DNA from: Paeniroseomonas aquatica
GTDB lineage: Bacteria; Pseudomonadota; Alphaproteobacteria; Acetobacterales; Acetobacteraceae
Length of the DNA: 64,000 nt
Assembly: GCF_030409335.1 (NCBI RefSeq)
Contig: NZ_JAUFPN010000153.1
Span: 1-64,000 of the forward strand
Direction: 5' to 3'
Under the pieces are notes generated by a model. The model was not told the origin of the DNA. It saw only the letters and a program-made list of their open reading frames with translations, and did not search any database. Positions within the stretch are counted from its first letter, which is position 1, and every line of letters begins with the position of its first letter. The position numbers and the translations under genes are program-made. Of this stretch, positions 52,237 through 61,260 are shown in pieces.

Positions 52237-53826
52237 TTAGGCCCGCTTCACGCCCCAGAAGGCCACCACCTCGGAGATCGGCTCGGTGATCGACTTCCGC
52301 CAGGCGGTGGAGGCGAAATACTGCCCGGTCGGCAGGTAGGGCGCCTCGTCGAAAACCACCTGTTGGATCTCGCCGGCGATCTTCTGCTGGGCGGCAAGGT
52401 CCGGGGCGTCGAACCAGGACAGCCGCAGCGCATCCAGCCTGGGGACCGAGGGCCAGCCGAACCAGGCCTGGGCGCCGTTGGCGCGGATGAACTGCATGAC
52501 GCCGGGGTTGATGCCGTCTAGCCCGTTCCAGGTGGTGTGGAACATCGACCAGCCGCCCTTGTCCGGCGGCTCCTTGCTGGCGCGGCGCTGGACCACGGTG
52601 CCCCAGTCGGCGACGCGGAAGTCGACGGTCATGCCGAGCCGCCGCAGCAGGTCGTGGCCGACCTCCCCCAGGGCGGCCAGCGCCGGCTGGTCGCTGGCGC
52701 TCATCAGCACCACCGTCTCGCCGGCATAGCCGGCGTCGCGGATCTCCTTGGCGGAGCGCTCGATGTCGCGCGGGCCGGTGATGGCCTCCATGCCGACGGT
52801 ATTGGCCAGCGGCGTGCCGGGGGTGAAGACGCCGGCCTTGTCGTTCCACAGCGAAGGGTCGGCGCCCGCCGTCGCGGTCATGAAATCGGCCTGGGACATG
52901 GCGCGCAGCACGGCGCGGCGGACTGCCGGCTTGTCGAAGGGCGGATGCAGCGTGTTGAAGATGCCGGTGCCGATGGTGCCGAGCGGGCTGCCGCGCTTGA
53001 GCTGGATGTCGCGCGAACGGCGCAGCACTGGGGCGAGGTCGTTCGGAGGGTTCTCCCACCAGTCCACCTCGTTGTTGCGGAGTGCCGCGGCGGCGGTGCC
53101 GGGGTCCGGCATGACGGTCCATTCGACCCGGTCGAAATGCGCCTGCTTCGGCCCTGCGGCCCAGTCCGCCGTGCCGCCTTCCCGCGGCCGGTAGGCGGCG
53201 TTCCGCTCATAGACCACGCGGGCGCCGACCACCCGCTCACCCCCGACGAAGCGGAAGGGGCCGGAGCCGATGGTCTCGCGGATCTGGGTATTGGCGTCGC
53301 CGGCGGCAATCCGTTCCGGCATGATGAACAGCGCGGGCGGGCCGATCTTCGCCAGCGTCTCCAGCATTGGGCCGAAGGGCTTCTGCAGCCAAATGGTGAA
53401 GCTGCGGTCGTCCGGAGCGGCCATCTCGGCGGTGCGGGCGAGCAGCACCTGGCCGAGCGCGTCGCGCTGCGCCCAGCGCCTGATTGAGGCGATGCAGTCG
53501 CGGCCGCGCACCGGCTCGCCATCGTGGAAGGCGAGGCCCTCCCGCAGCCGGAAGCGCCAGAGCAAGCCATCGGCGTCCAGCGTATGGCCCTCGACCATCT
53601 GCGGCTGCGGCTGCAGCTTGCTGTCGAGGCCATAGAGCTGGTCGTAGATCATCAGCGCGTGGTGGCGGGTGATGTAGGCGGTGGTGAAGACCGGATCGAG
53701 CACGGTCAAATCCGCCTGCGGCACGAAGCGCAGGCTGCGGGCATGGGCGGGCTGGGCGAGGGCAGGGCGCGCCAAAGGGGCGGCCATCGCCGCGGCGGCG
53801 CCGGTGAATAGGGTTCGTCGCAGCAT
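52237..53826 (-). CDS. ABC transporter substrate-binding protein, peptide/opine class (SBP_bac_5)
   Basis: 529 residues with an RR-led signal peptide (MLRRTLFTGAAAAMAAPLARPALA). The family 5 binding-protein pattern is present: LRFVPQADLTVLDPVFTTAYITR, AFHDGEPVRGRDCIASIRRW, GSGPFRFV, HFDRVEWTVMPDPGTA, and KPAVRRAVLRAMSQADFM. These lipoprotein-like or soluble periplasmic proteins bring oligopeptides, opines, glutathione or nickel complexes to an ABC importer. No permease or ATPase gene is adjacent. The protein is clearly homologous to that at 56895-58475. GGGAGA nine bases ahead of the ATG at 53826 supports the start. Confidence 0.93.
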   Translation of the reverse strand: MLRRTLFTGAAAAMAAPLARPALAQPAHARSLRFVPQADLTVLDPVFTTAYITRHHALMIYDQLYGLDSKLQPQPQMVEGHTLDADGLLWRFRLREGLAFHDGEPVRGRDCIASIRRWAQRDALGQVLLARTAEMAAPDDRSFTIWLQKPFGPMLETLAKIGPPALFIMPERIAAGDANTQIRETIGSGPFRFVGGERVVGARVVYERNAAYRPREGGTADWAAGPKQAHFDRVEWTVMPDPGTAAAALRNNEVDWWENPPNDLAPVLRRSRDIQLKRGSPLGTIGTGIFNTLHPPFDKPAVRRAVLRAMSQADFMTATAGADPSLWNDKAGVFTPGTPLANTVGMEAITGPRDIERSAKEIRDAGYAGETVVLMSASDQPALAALGEVGHDLLRRLGMTVDFRVADWGTVVQRRASKEPPDKGGWSMFHTTWNGLDGINPGVMQFIRANGAQAWFGWPSVPRLDALRLSWFDAPDLAAQQKIAGEIQQVVFDEAPYLPTGQYFASTAWRKSITEPISEVVAFWGVKRA

Positions 53827-53948
53827 TCGATCGGTCTCCCGGCTAGGGTATTCGACCGGCGTTCTCCGCCGGGTAAGGAAGCAGCGCGGGCTGCGGGGCG
53901 CAAGCGGCATGGTAGGGTCGGGGTTCCCCGGGAAGGACCCCTGCTGCC

Positions 53949-54830
53949 GTGTTGCTGGCCTATGCCCAATTATCCGCGGCGATGGCGCTGGTCGGCGCCA
54001 ATGTCGCGGTCGGCAAGCTGCTGGCCGAGGCGCTGCCGGTGCCGCTCATCCTGGCACTGCGCTGCCTGCTGGCCTGCCTGGTGCTGTGGCCGCTGGCGCG
54101 GCTGATCGAGGGCCGGGTCAGGGTGGCGCCCGGGGTGCTGCGGAACCTGGCCTTGCAGGCGCTGGTGGGAACCGTGCTGTACAACGCCGGTCTGCTGGCC
54201 GGGCTGCGGCTGACCACCGCGCTCGAGGCAGGGCTGGTGCTGGCGACCCTGCCGGCGGTGGTGGCGCTGGGCAGCGCCGCCTGGCTGCGGGAGCGGCTGA
54301 GCGCCCGGCAATGGCTGGCGGCCTGCCTCGCCGCGGGGGGCATGGCGGCGCTGACCCTGGCTCGCCTCGGCGGTGGCGGCGGGGTGGGGAACCTGCTCGG
54401 CAATGCCCTGGTCTTCGGCGGGGTGCTGGGGGAGGCGGCCTATGTGCTGCTGGCCAAGCGCATCGTCGGGCGGGTGCCGGTGGTGACTGCCAGCCTGTGG
54501 ATGCAGGCCTTCAGTGCGGCGATGCTGCTGCCGCTGGCGCTACTCGGACTTGGTGCATTGCCGGTGCTGGCGGATCCGGCGCTGGCGGGGCTGCTAGTCT
54601 TTCATTCCTTGACCGCAAGCGTGTTGTGCCTGCTGCTGTGGTACGCCGGGCTGCGGCGGGTGCCGGCGGGGGTGGCCGGGGTCTTCACCGCGCTGCTGCC
54701 GGCGAGTGCGGCGGCCGTGGCGGTGCTGGTGCTGGGGGAGGCATTCTCGGCGGTGCATGGGGTGGGATTCGTGCTGATGGGGGGCAGCCTGCTGCTGGCG
54801 ACCTGGCCGCGGCGGGAGCGGGCGGCGTGA
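53949..54830 (+). CDS. DMT-superfamily transporter (EamA)
   Basis: 293 residues, ten hydrophobic helices in two five-helix halves, as in EamA exporters. Each half has its usual marks: ANVAVGKLLAEALPVPLILALRC in the first and WYAGLRRVPAGVAGVFTALLP plus VLGEAFSAVHGVGFVLMGG in the second. The family exports amino acids, nucleobases or other metabolites; substrate unknown. The start is a GTG with GGAAGGA about 12 bases upstream. Its stop overlaps the GTG of the nuclease-helicase gene (GTGA), so the two are translated from one message. The next gene upstream is the divergent binding protein. Confidence 0.9.
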   Translation: MLLAYAQLSAAMALVGANVAVGKLLAEALPVPLILALRCLLACLVLWPLARLIEGRVRVAPGVLRNLALQALVGTVLYNAGLLAGLRLTTALEAGLVLATLPAVVALGSAAWLRERLSARQWLAACLAAGGMAALTLARLGGGGGVGNLLGNALVFGGVLGEAAYVLLAKRIVGRVPVVTASLWMQAFSAAMLLPLALLGLGALPVLADPALAGLLVFHSLTASVLCLLLWYAGLRRVPAGVAGVFTALLPASAAAVAVLVLGEAFSAVHGVGFVLMGGSLLLATWPRRERAA

Positions 54831-56830
54831 GGGCGTGGTTCGCCTGCTCCGGCGCCGCGCTGCTGGCCCGCGACCGCGCCGATACCGTCGGTCGCCTCGC
54901 CTCCGCGCAACAGGCGCTCGGCTTCACCGCCTCCCCGGGGCAGGAGGAAGCGTGGCAGGCCGAGGTCGCCGCCTTGCAGGAGGCGGTGCGGGAGCAGGCT
55001 GGCCAGGACTGGACCATCGCTCTGGAATTCGACCTGCTGCGGCTGGAAAAGCGCATCGATGCGGTGGTGCTGACCGACCGCGCCATCCTTTGCCTGGAGT
55101 TCAAGGCCGGCGCGCCGAGCCTCGCCATGCTGGCTGAGGCGGAGGATTACGCGCTCGACCTGCGGGACTTCCACGCCGGCAGCCGCCACCACGCGATCGT
55201 TCCCGTCTTGGTCGCCGGTACGGGCGGCTTCACGCCGCCGGCGCAGCCATGGCTCCTGCCGAAGCACCCGACCGATCCGCTGGTCTGCGGCCCCACGGCT
55301 CTGGGCGCGCTGATCGCCTGGGTGCAGGCGACGATCCCGTCGCCATCACTGCCCATCGACGGCGACGCCTGGTTGGCGGCGCCCTACAGGCCGGTGCCAA
55401 GTATCATCGAGGCGGCGACGATGCTCTATGCCCGTAACGGCGTGGCGGACATCGCCGCGGCGCGGGCCGATGCCACCAACCTGACGCGGACCGCGGCGGC
55501 GATCGCCGCGCATGTTGCGGCGGCGCGGGCAGAGGCAGCGAAGACCGTCATCTTCGTCACCGGCGTGCCGGGTGCGGGCAAGACGCTGTGCGGGCTGAAC
55601 GCGGTCTTCGGCCCGGCACGGCAGGAGGGTGCGGCCTTCCTCACCGGCAACATGCCGCTGGTGGCGGTGCTGCGGGCGGCGCTGGCGCGGGATGCGGTGG
55701 CGCGCGGCGATTGCGGCCGCGACGAGGCGGAGCGGCGGGCCAGGGCCAAGCTGCAGAACGTGCATCGCTTCCTCGAGGATTGCGCGCTCGACCCGTACCG
55801 CGTGCCGCCCGAGCGGCTGATCGTCTTCGACGAGGCGCAGCGTGCCTGGGACGAGGCCAAGGCGAAGGTCGGCACGCAGAACAAGCCCTCCCGCCTGACG
55901 ATGAGCGAGCCGGCGCATACGCTCGAGATCATGGGCCGGCATCAGGGCTGGGCGGTGGTCATCGCGCTGATCGGCAATGGCCAGGAAATCAATACCGGCG
56001 AGGCCGGTCTCGCCGAATGGGGCGCGGTACTGGACCGCCTGCCCGGCTGGCGGGCGGCGGCGGCGCCCCGCGTGCTGACGGCAACCGAGCCGACGCAGCG
56101 CCTCGCGCCGGCCGCGCGGGACTGGCTGCGGCTGGATGAGGGCCTCGACCTGGCCGTGCCGATGCGGAGCGTGCGCGAGAGCGTCGGCGCGGATTGGGTC
56201 GATGCGGTGCTGGCCCACGATGCCGCAGCGGCGCGCGCGGTGGCGGCGCGGGCCGGCGCCTTGCCCTACCTGGTGACGCGGGACCTGGAGGCGCTGCGGG
56301 CGGCGCTGCGGCATTACGCGCGCGGCCAGCGCCGGGCCGGGATCGTGCGCAGCGCCGGGGCACGGCGGCTGCGGGCGGAAGGCCTCGGCGTCGAGGTGCA
56401 TACCAAGGATGTGCCGGACTGGTTCCTCAACCGCTGGCCAGATATCCGCGCCTCCGACGCGCTGGAGACGGCGGCGACGGAATATGCCTGCCAGGGGCTG
56501 GAGCTGGATGTGGTGGGCCTCGCCTGGGGCGGTGACTTCCTGCGGCGCGATGCGGCCTGGGCCGCCCGCAGCTTCGTCGGGCACAGGTGGCAGAACGCCA
56601 ACAAGGACTACGACTTCATCCGCAACACCTACCGCGTGCTGCTGACCCGCGCCCGCTACGAGACCGTGATCTGGGTCCCCCGCGGCTCGGCGCCGGACGA
56701 TGCCTTCCATGACGCCACCCGCCCGGCCGCCGAGATGGATGCGGTGGCCGCCTACCTGCTGTCCTGCGGCGCGCGGGCATTGGCGCCTTTGCCCGCACCC
56801 GTGGCGGTGCCATCGGCGCTGCTGCTGTAG
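54827..56830 (+). CDS. Predicted nuclease-helicase: PD-(D/E)XK-like domain plus DUF2075
   Basis: 667 residues, GTG start. The N-terminal 110 residues contain RIDAVVLTDRAILCLEFKAG, with D78, E91 and K93 spaced like a PD-(D/E)XK nuclease (D-x12-E-x-K). From about 240 a DUF2075 helicase domain (PF09848, the Schlafen group 3 type) begins: Walker A GVPGAGKT at 246-253, Walker B with IVFDEAQ at 333-338, GNGQEINTGEAG at 383-394, the motif V-like ATEYACQGLELDVVGLAWG at 550-568, and RVLLTRAR at 603-610 as motif VI. It should act on DNA or RNA in an ATP-dependent way. It overlaps an EamA transporter gene by four bases. DUF2075 proteins are found in defence and repair settings; the role here is not known. 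Confidence 0.8.
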   Translation: MRAWFACSGAALLARDRADTVGRLASAQQALGFTASPGQEEAWQAEVAALQEAVREQAGQDWTIALEFDLLRLEKRIDAVVLTDRAILCLEFKAGAPSLAMLAEAEDYALDLRDFHAGSRHHAIVPVLVAGTGGFTPPAQPWLLPKHPTDPLVCGPTALGALIAWVQATIPSPSLPIDGDAWLAAPYRPVPSIIEAATMLYARNGVADIAAARADATNLTRTAAAIAAHVAAARAEAAKTVIFVTGVPGAGKTLCGLNAVFGPARQEGAAFLTGNMPLVAVLRAALARDAVARGDCGRDEAERRARAKLQNVHRFLEDCALDPYRVPPERLIVFDEAQRAWDEAKAKVGTQNKPSRLTMSEPAHTLEIMGRHQGWAVVIALIGNGQEINTGEAGLAEWGAVLDRLPGWRAAAAPRVLTATEPTQRLAPAARDWLRLDEGLDLAVPMRSVRESVGADWVDAVLAHDAAAARAVAARAGALPYLVTRDLEALRAALRHYARGQRRAGIVRSAGARRLRAEGLGVEVHTKDVPDWFLNRWPDIRASDALETAATEYACQGLELDVVGLAWGGDFLRRDAAWAARSFVGHRWQNANKDYDFIRNTYRVLLTRARYETVIWVPRGSAPDDAFHDATRPAAEMDAVAAYLLSCGARALAPLPAPVAVPSALLL

Positions 56831-56894
56831 CGGCACCCCGCTTGCATGCGCTGGGCCGCGCCCGCACTCTGGCGGCGCGGCAGGAGCCAAGCCC

Positions 56895-58475
56895 ATGCAA
56901 CGTCGAAACCTGATGCTGGCCGCGGGCGCGGTGCTGGCGGCGCCCGCCGCGGTACGGGCGCAATCGGCCACCACCCTGCGCTTCACCCCGCAACAGGACC
57001 TGGTGACGCTCGATCCGGTGACGACCACGGCCTATATCAGCCGCAACCACGGCTACATGGTCTTCGACACGCTCTACGGCATGGATGGCGCCTATCAGGC
57101 GACGCCGCAGATGGTCGCGGGCCATACCATCGGCGACGACGGCAAGCTCTGGACCCTGACCCTGCGCGAGGGTCTGCTGTGGCACGACGGCGAACGCGTG
57201 CTGGCGCGGGACTGCGTCGCCAGCATCCGCCGCTGGGCGAAGCGCGACCCCTTCGGCGCGACGCTGATGGAGGTGACGGACGAGCTCTCGGCACCGGATG
57301 ACCAGACCATCCGCTTCCGGCTGAAGCGGCCTTTCCCGCTGCTGCCGATCGCCCTCGGCAAGGCCTCGGTCCCGGTCTGCGCGATGATGCCGGAGCGGCT
57401 GGCGAATACCGATCCCTTCCGTCAGGTGCCGGAAATGATCGGCAGCGGCCCCTTCCGCTTCGTGGCGGATGAGCGGGTGCCGGGCTCGCAGAACGTCTAC
57501 CGGAAGTTCGAGCGCTACGTGCCGCGCCAGGATGGCGCGCTGTCCTGGACCTCGGGGCCGAAGGTGGTGCATTTCGACCGCGTCGAGTGGAAGACTATGC
57601 CGGACAGCGGCACCGCGACCAATGCCTTGCTGGCCGGCGAGCAGGACTGGCAGGAATATGCCTACCATAACCTGCTGCCGCTGCTGCGGCGCGCCCGCAA
57701 CCTGCGGCTCCAGGTGCTGGATGCCTCTGGCTTCGTCAGCATGGTGCGGGTGAACCATCAGCAGGCCCCCTTCAACAACCCGGCCATCCGCCGCGCGCTC
57801 TGGGGCGCGATCGACCAGACCTCGATCATGCAGGCGCTGGTCGGCCCGGCCGAGACCAGCCTGTTCAACGTGCCGCTCGGCGTCTTTGGGCATGGCACGC
57901 CGATGGCCTCGGACGCCGGTCTGGAGCTGCTGACCGGGCCGCGCGACTACGCCAAGGTCAAGGCCGATCTCCAGGCCGCTGGCTACAAGGGCGAGCCGGT
58001 GCTGCTGATGATCCCCTCCACCTCCGAGCCCAATGCCGTCGCCGGCGCGGTGGTGGAGGATCAGTTCCGCCGGGCCGGGTTGAACGTCGAGAATTACACC
58101 GTCGAGTTCAATGCCATGCTGCAGCGGCGCAACCGCCGCGGCCCGGTCGCCGATGGCGGCTGGAGCGCCTTCGTCACCAACTGGGCCGGCACCGACTGGC
58201 TGAACCCGGCCGGGCATATCGCGCTGCGCGGCAACGGCGACGCGGGCTATGCCGGCTGGGCCAGCATGCCGAGGATCGAGGCGCTGCGGGAGGACTGGTT
58301 CGCCGCGCCCGACCTCGCGGCGCAGCAGGCGATCTGCCGCGACATCCAGCGCGAGGCGATGCGGGAGGTGCCCTACTACCCGCTCGGCCATTACCTGCAG
58401 CCGACCGCCTATCGCAGCAACCTGACCGGCATCCTCGACGGCTTCGCCACTTTCTGGAACGTGAGACGCACATGA
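56895..58475 (+). CDS. ABC transporter substrate-binding protein, peptide/opine class (SBP_bac_5)
   Basis: 526 residues with signal peptide (MQRRNLMLAAGAVLAAPAAVRAQ). It shares with the 52237 gene LRFTPQQDLVTLDPVTTTAYISR, WHDGERVLARDCVASIRRW, GSGPFRFV and HFDRVEWKTMPDSGTA, and the same C-terminal ending of the FWNVRR/FWGVKR type. It is a periplasmic solute receptor; the following gene, an M20D amidohydrolase whose ATG overlaps its stop (ATGA), suggests an N-acyl- or peptide-like ligand cut after uptake. No permease genes are next to it, so it must borrow an importer elsewhere. Confidence 0.93.
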   Translation: MQRRNLMLAAGAVLAAPAAVRAQSATTLRFTPQQDLVTLDPVTTTAYISRNHGYMVFDTLYGMDGAYQATPQMVAGHTIGDDGKLWTLTLREGLLWHDGERVLARDCVASIRRWAKRDPFGATLMEVTDELSAPDDQTIRFRLKRPFPLLPIALGKASVPVCAMMPERLANTDPFRQVPEMIGSGPFRFVADERVPGSQNVYRKFERYVPRQDGALSWTSGPKVVHFDRVEWKTMPDSGTATNALLAGEQDWQEYAYHNLLPLLRRARNLRLQVLDASGFVSMVRVNHQQAPFNNPAIRRALWGAIDQTSIMQALVGPAETSLFNVPLGVFGHGTPMASDAGLELLTGPRDYAKVKADLQAAGYKGEPVLLMIPSTSEPNAVAGAVVEDQFRRAGLNVENYTVEFNAMLQRRNRRGPVADGGWSAFVTNWAGTDWLNPAGHIALRGNGDAGYAGWASMPRIEALREDWFAAPDLAAQQAICRDIQREAMREVPYYPLGHYLQPTAYRSNLTGILDGFATFWNVRRT

Positions 58476-60067
58476 CCAATATCGCGCAGCGCGACACCGC
58501 GCTGGCCTGGATCGCCGCCAACGAGGGCCGGCTCTCCGCCTTCAATGCCCGCATCTGGGCGCATGCCGAGCCGGCCTGGCGGGAGTATCGTTCGGCCCGC
58601 GACTACGTGGACCTGCTGCAGGCCGAGGGCTTCACGGTCGAGGCAGGCTCGGGCGGCATGCCCACGGCCTTCGTCGCGCATTGGAGCAACGGCGCCGGGC
58701 CGACCCTCGCCGGCTTCGCCGAATACGACGCGGTGCCGGGCAACTCGCAGCAGGTGGTGCCCTATCAGGCGCCGCGCGAGGGTCTGCATCCCTATGCGGC
58801 GGGGCATACCGACCCGCATTCGGTGCTGGGCACCGCGGCGCTGGCCGCCATGCTCGGCGCCAAGGCGGCGATGCAGGCGCATGGCACCCCCGGCACGCTG
58901 AAGCTGTTCGGCGAGCCGGCGGAGAAGGTTTGCGGCTCGAAGCCCATCCATGCCGCCAAGGGCTATTACGACGGGCTGGATGCGGCGGTGGTCTGGCACC
59001 CCTGGCCCTCGAACACCGTCACCAGCGATACCCATTTCGGTGCCTATTGGAGCGCGGTGATCTCCTTCGAGGCGACCTCGCCCGAGACCTGGATCGACCC
59101 GACGCTGGTGCCAATCGAGGGCGCCCATGCCGCGGCGCGCTGCCCCGGCGCGCTCGATGCGCTGTGCCTGATGTACACCACGACGAAATATACCAAGGAG
59201 GCGATGTTCCCGCATGCCGGCTCCTGGACGCTGAACGAGTTCGTCCTCGGCGACGGCGGCGCCACCTCGGACAACCTCGCGCCGCGCTTCGCGCAGATCC
59301 AGTATTCCTGGCGGTCCTCCTCGCTCGGCATCCAGGAGCAGATCTGGCGGGTGCTGGCGAACAATGCCCGCCACGTCGCGGCGATGACCGGCTGCCGCGC
59401 CTTCGTCCGCTGGGTGACCAAGACGCGGGTCGGCGTGCCGAACCAGGCCATGACCGACCTGACCTGGAAGAACCTGCAGGCGGTCGGCGCGCCGCGCTTC
59501 CCTGAGGAGGCGCTCGAATTCGGCCGCGCCATGCAGCGGGAGTTGGGGCTGGCGCCGATGGCCGACCCCTTCATCGCCAGCGTCAGCGAACTCACCCCGC
59601 CGGAAGCCTTCGAGGCGAAGCTGCGCGCCGGCCTGCCGTCCTGGCAGAAGCATCTCAGCGCCGACGACTACGTCGAGTTCTGCTGGCATGCGCCGACGGT
59701 GCGGCTGCTGGCCGGGCGGCCGCGGCTTCGCCCGCCGACGCCGGGCTTCGCCTATCCCAACTGGACCTACAACGCCCTCGGCGGGCTGCCGGCGGCGGTC
59801 GACCCTGGGATGTTCGTCGCGGCGAAGACCATGGCGCTCACCCTGGTCGATCTGGCGACGCTGCCGGAGGTGCTGGCGGCAGCGCAGGCGGAGTTCCGGG
59901 CGCGGACCGGCGGCATCGGCGGCGAGGGCTGGGTCGGGCCGCTATTGCCGGCGGACTTCGACCCACCGGTCGACCTGCGCTGGCCGGAATACGTCAGCAC
60001 CCCGCGCGGCGAGGAATGGTGCATCCCGACGCCACACCACGGGACCGGCGCCGGGGAGGCGCTGTGA
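58472..60067 (+). CDS. M20D amidohydrolase, AbgB-like
   Basis: 531 residues, longer than the usual 380-480 of the M20D family but typical of the AbgB/p-aminobenzoyl-glutamate hydrolase and related peptidase group. Signature residues: LAGFAEYDAVPGNSQQ, AGHTDPHSVLGTAAL, LFGEPAEKVCGSKPIHAAKGYY (Cys metal-binding), and VVWHPWPSNTVTS, with metal-binding His in GHTDPH and WHPW. The C-terminal region has EFCWHAPTVRLLAGRP and GWVGPLLPADFDPP. It cleaves an amide bond in a dipeptide or N-acyl amino acid. It is translationally coupled to the binding protein, so ligand and substrate are probably linked. It converges on cysK. Confidence 0.88.
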   Translation: MTNIAQRDTALAWIAANEGRLSAFNARIWAHAEPAWREYRSARDYVDLLQAEGFTVEAGSGGMPTAFVAHWSNGAGPTLAGFAEYDAVPGNSQQVVPYQAPREGLHPYAAGHTDPHSVLGTAALAAMLGAKAAMQAHGTPGTLKLFGEPAEKVCGSKPIHAAKGYYDGLDAAVVWHPWPSNTVTSDTHFGAYWSAVISFEATSPETWIDPTLVPIEGAHAAARCPGALDALCLMYTTTKYTKEAMFPHAGSWTLNEFVLGDGGATSDNLAPRFAQIQYSWRSSSLGIQEQIWRVLANNARHVAAMTGCRAFVRWVTKTRVGVPNQAMTDLTWKNLQAVGAPRFPEEALEFGRAMQRELGLAPMADPFIASVSELTPPEAFEAKLRAGLPSWQKHLSADDYVEFCWHAPTVRLLAGRPRLRPPTPGFAYPNWTYNALGGLPAAVDPGMFVAAKTMALTLVDLATLPEVLAAAQAEFRARTGGIGGEGWVGPLLPADFDPPVDLRWPEYVSTPRGEEWCIPTPHHGTGAGEAL

Positions 60068-60092
60068 CCGGCAGTCCCTCCGGGGTGCGCTG

Positions 60093-61142
60093 TTACATCC
60101 CGGCGAAAAGCTCCGTCGAAAGATAGCGTTCGGCGAAGGAAGGCGCGATCCCGACCACCAGCCCGCCGCGCAGGGCCGGGTCGCGGGCTTCGGCCAGCGC
60201 CGCGTGCAGCATGGCGCCGGAGGAGATGCCGACCGGCAGCCCCTCCATTTGGGCGCAGCGGCGGGCGGCGGCGATCGCTTCCCGTTCCCCGACCCGCACC
60301 ACGCCGTCCAGCAGGTCGAGGTCGAGCACGTTCGGCTTGAAGCCGGCGCCGATGCCCTGGATGCGGTGGGGCCCCGCCTCGTCGCCCGACAGCACCGCGC
60401 TTTCGGCCGGCTCCACGCCGATGATGCGCAGGCCGGGGCGGCGGGGCTTCAGGGCCCGGGCGATGCCGGTGAGGGTGCCGCCGGTGCCGATGCCGCCGAT
60501 GATCACATCGACCTGCCCGGCGGTATCCACCCAGATCTCCTCGGCGGTGGTGGCGGCGTGGACATCCGGGTTGGCGGCGTTGTCGAACTGCTTCGGGCTC
60601 CAGGCCTCCGGCGTCGCCGCGACGATCGCCTCGGCCCGGGCGATGGCGCCGGCCATGCCGCGGCGGGAGGGGGTGAGCTCGACCTCGGCGCCCATCAGCC
60701 GGATCATCTTGCGCCGCTCGATGCTGGCGCCATCGGGCATGACGACGATCAGCCGGTAGCCCTTGGCGGCGGCGACGAAGGCCAGGGCGATGCCGGTATT
60801 GCCGGAGGTCGGCTCCACCAGGGTGGAGGTGCCGGGACGGATCAGCCCCTCGCGCTCCGCCGCCTCGACCATGGCCAGGCCGATGCGATCCTTCACCGAG
60901 CCCAGTGGGTTGAAGAACTCGAGTTTGATGGCGAGGTCGGCGACCAGGCCATCCGCCGCCTTCAGCCGTGGCAGGCGGACCAGCGGGGTCGCCCCGATCA
61001 ACTCCAGCACGCTGGCGTAGATCCGGCCGCGCGGCGGCAGGGGGGCGGTCGACCCGGCGGCGTCCAGCGAGGCTGGGTCGGTGGGGGGGCTGGCGGCGCG
61101 GCGCGGGGTACGGCGGGCTCGGTTGGGGGCACCATCGGGCAT
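60093..61142 (-). CDS. cysK: Cysteine synthase (O-acetylserine sulfhydrylase)
   Basis: 349 residues, of which the first about 38 are a Pro/Arg/Ala-rich extension without equivalent in E. coli CysK. Fold-type II PLP enzyme: the PLP lysine in NPLGSVKDRI, EPTSGNTGIALAF, and the phosphate-binding IGGIGTGGTLTGIA. It joins sulfide to O-acetyl-L-serine. It reads GIGAGFKPNVLDLDLLD where CysK has GIGAGFIPxxL, and closes with a GISSGAMLHAAL loop like CysK, so it is CysK rather than cystathionine synthase. An internal start near residue 40 (RIYASVLELIG follows) cannot be excluded. It is divergent from the DUF962 gene. Confidence 0.9.
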   Translation of the reverse strand: MPDGAPNRARRTPRRAASPPTDPASLDAAGSTAPLPPRGRIYASVLELIGATPLVRLPRLKAADGLVADLAIKLEFFNPLGSVKDRIGLAMVEAAEREGLIRPGTSTLVEPTSGNTGIALAFVAAAKGYRLIVVMPDGASIERRKMIRLMGAEVELTPSRRGMAGAIARAEAIVAATPEAWSPKQFDNAANPDVHAATTAEEIWVDTAGQVDVIIGGIGTGGTLTGIARALKPRRPGLRIIGVEPAESAVLSGDEAGPHRIQGIGAGFKPNVLDLDLLDGVVRVGEREAIAAARRCAQMEGLPVGISSGAMLHAALAEARDPALRGGLVVGIAPSFAERYLSTELFAGM

Positions 61143-61260
61143 GGCGCATGGGCTAACATGATTCGCCGCGCCGGATCAGGGCTGATTTCGGCCCGGGACT
61201 TGGCGCCGGCCCCGCAAATCGGCTTGGCGGCGGCGGGTTCCCCGGTCCACCCTGCGGGGT

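Noticed and set aside
53681..54826. 382-residue N-terminal extension of the nuclease-helicase
   Set aside because: It lies over the EamA transporter in another frame, is Gly/Ala/Arg-rich filler, and a GTG overlapping the transporter stop is a better start.
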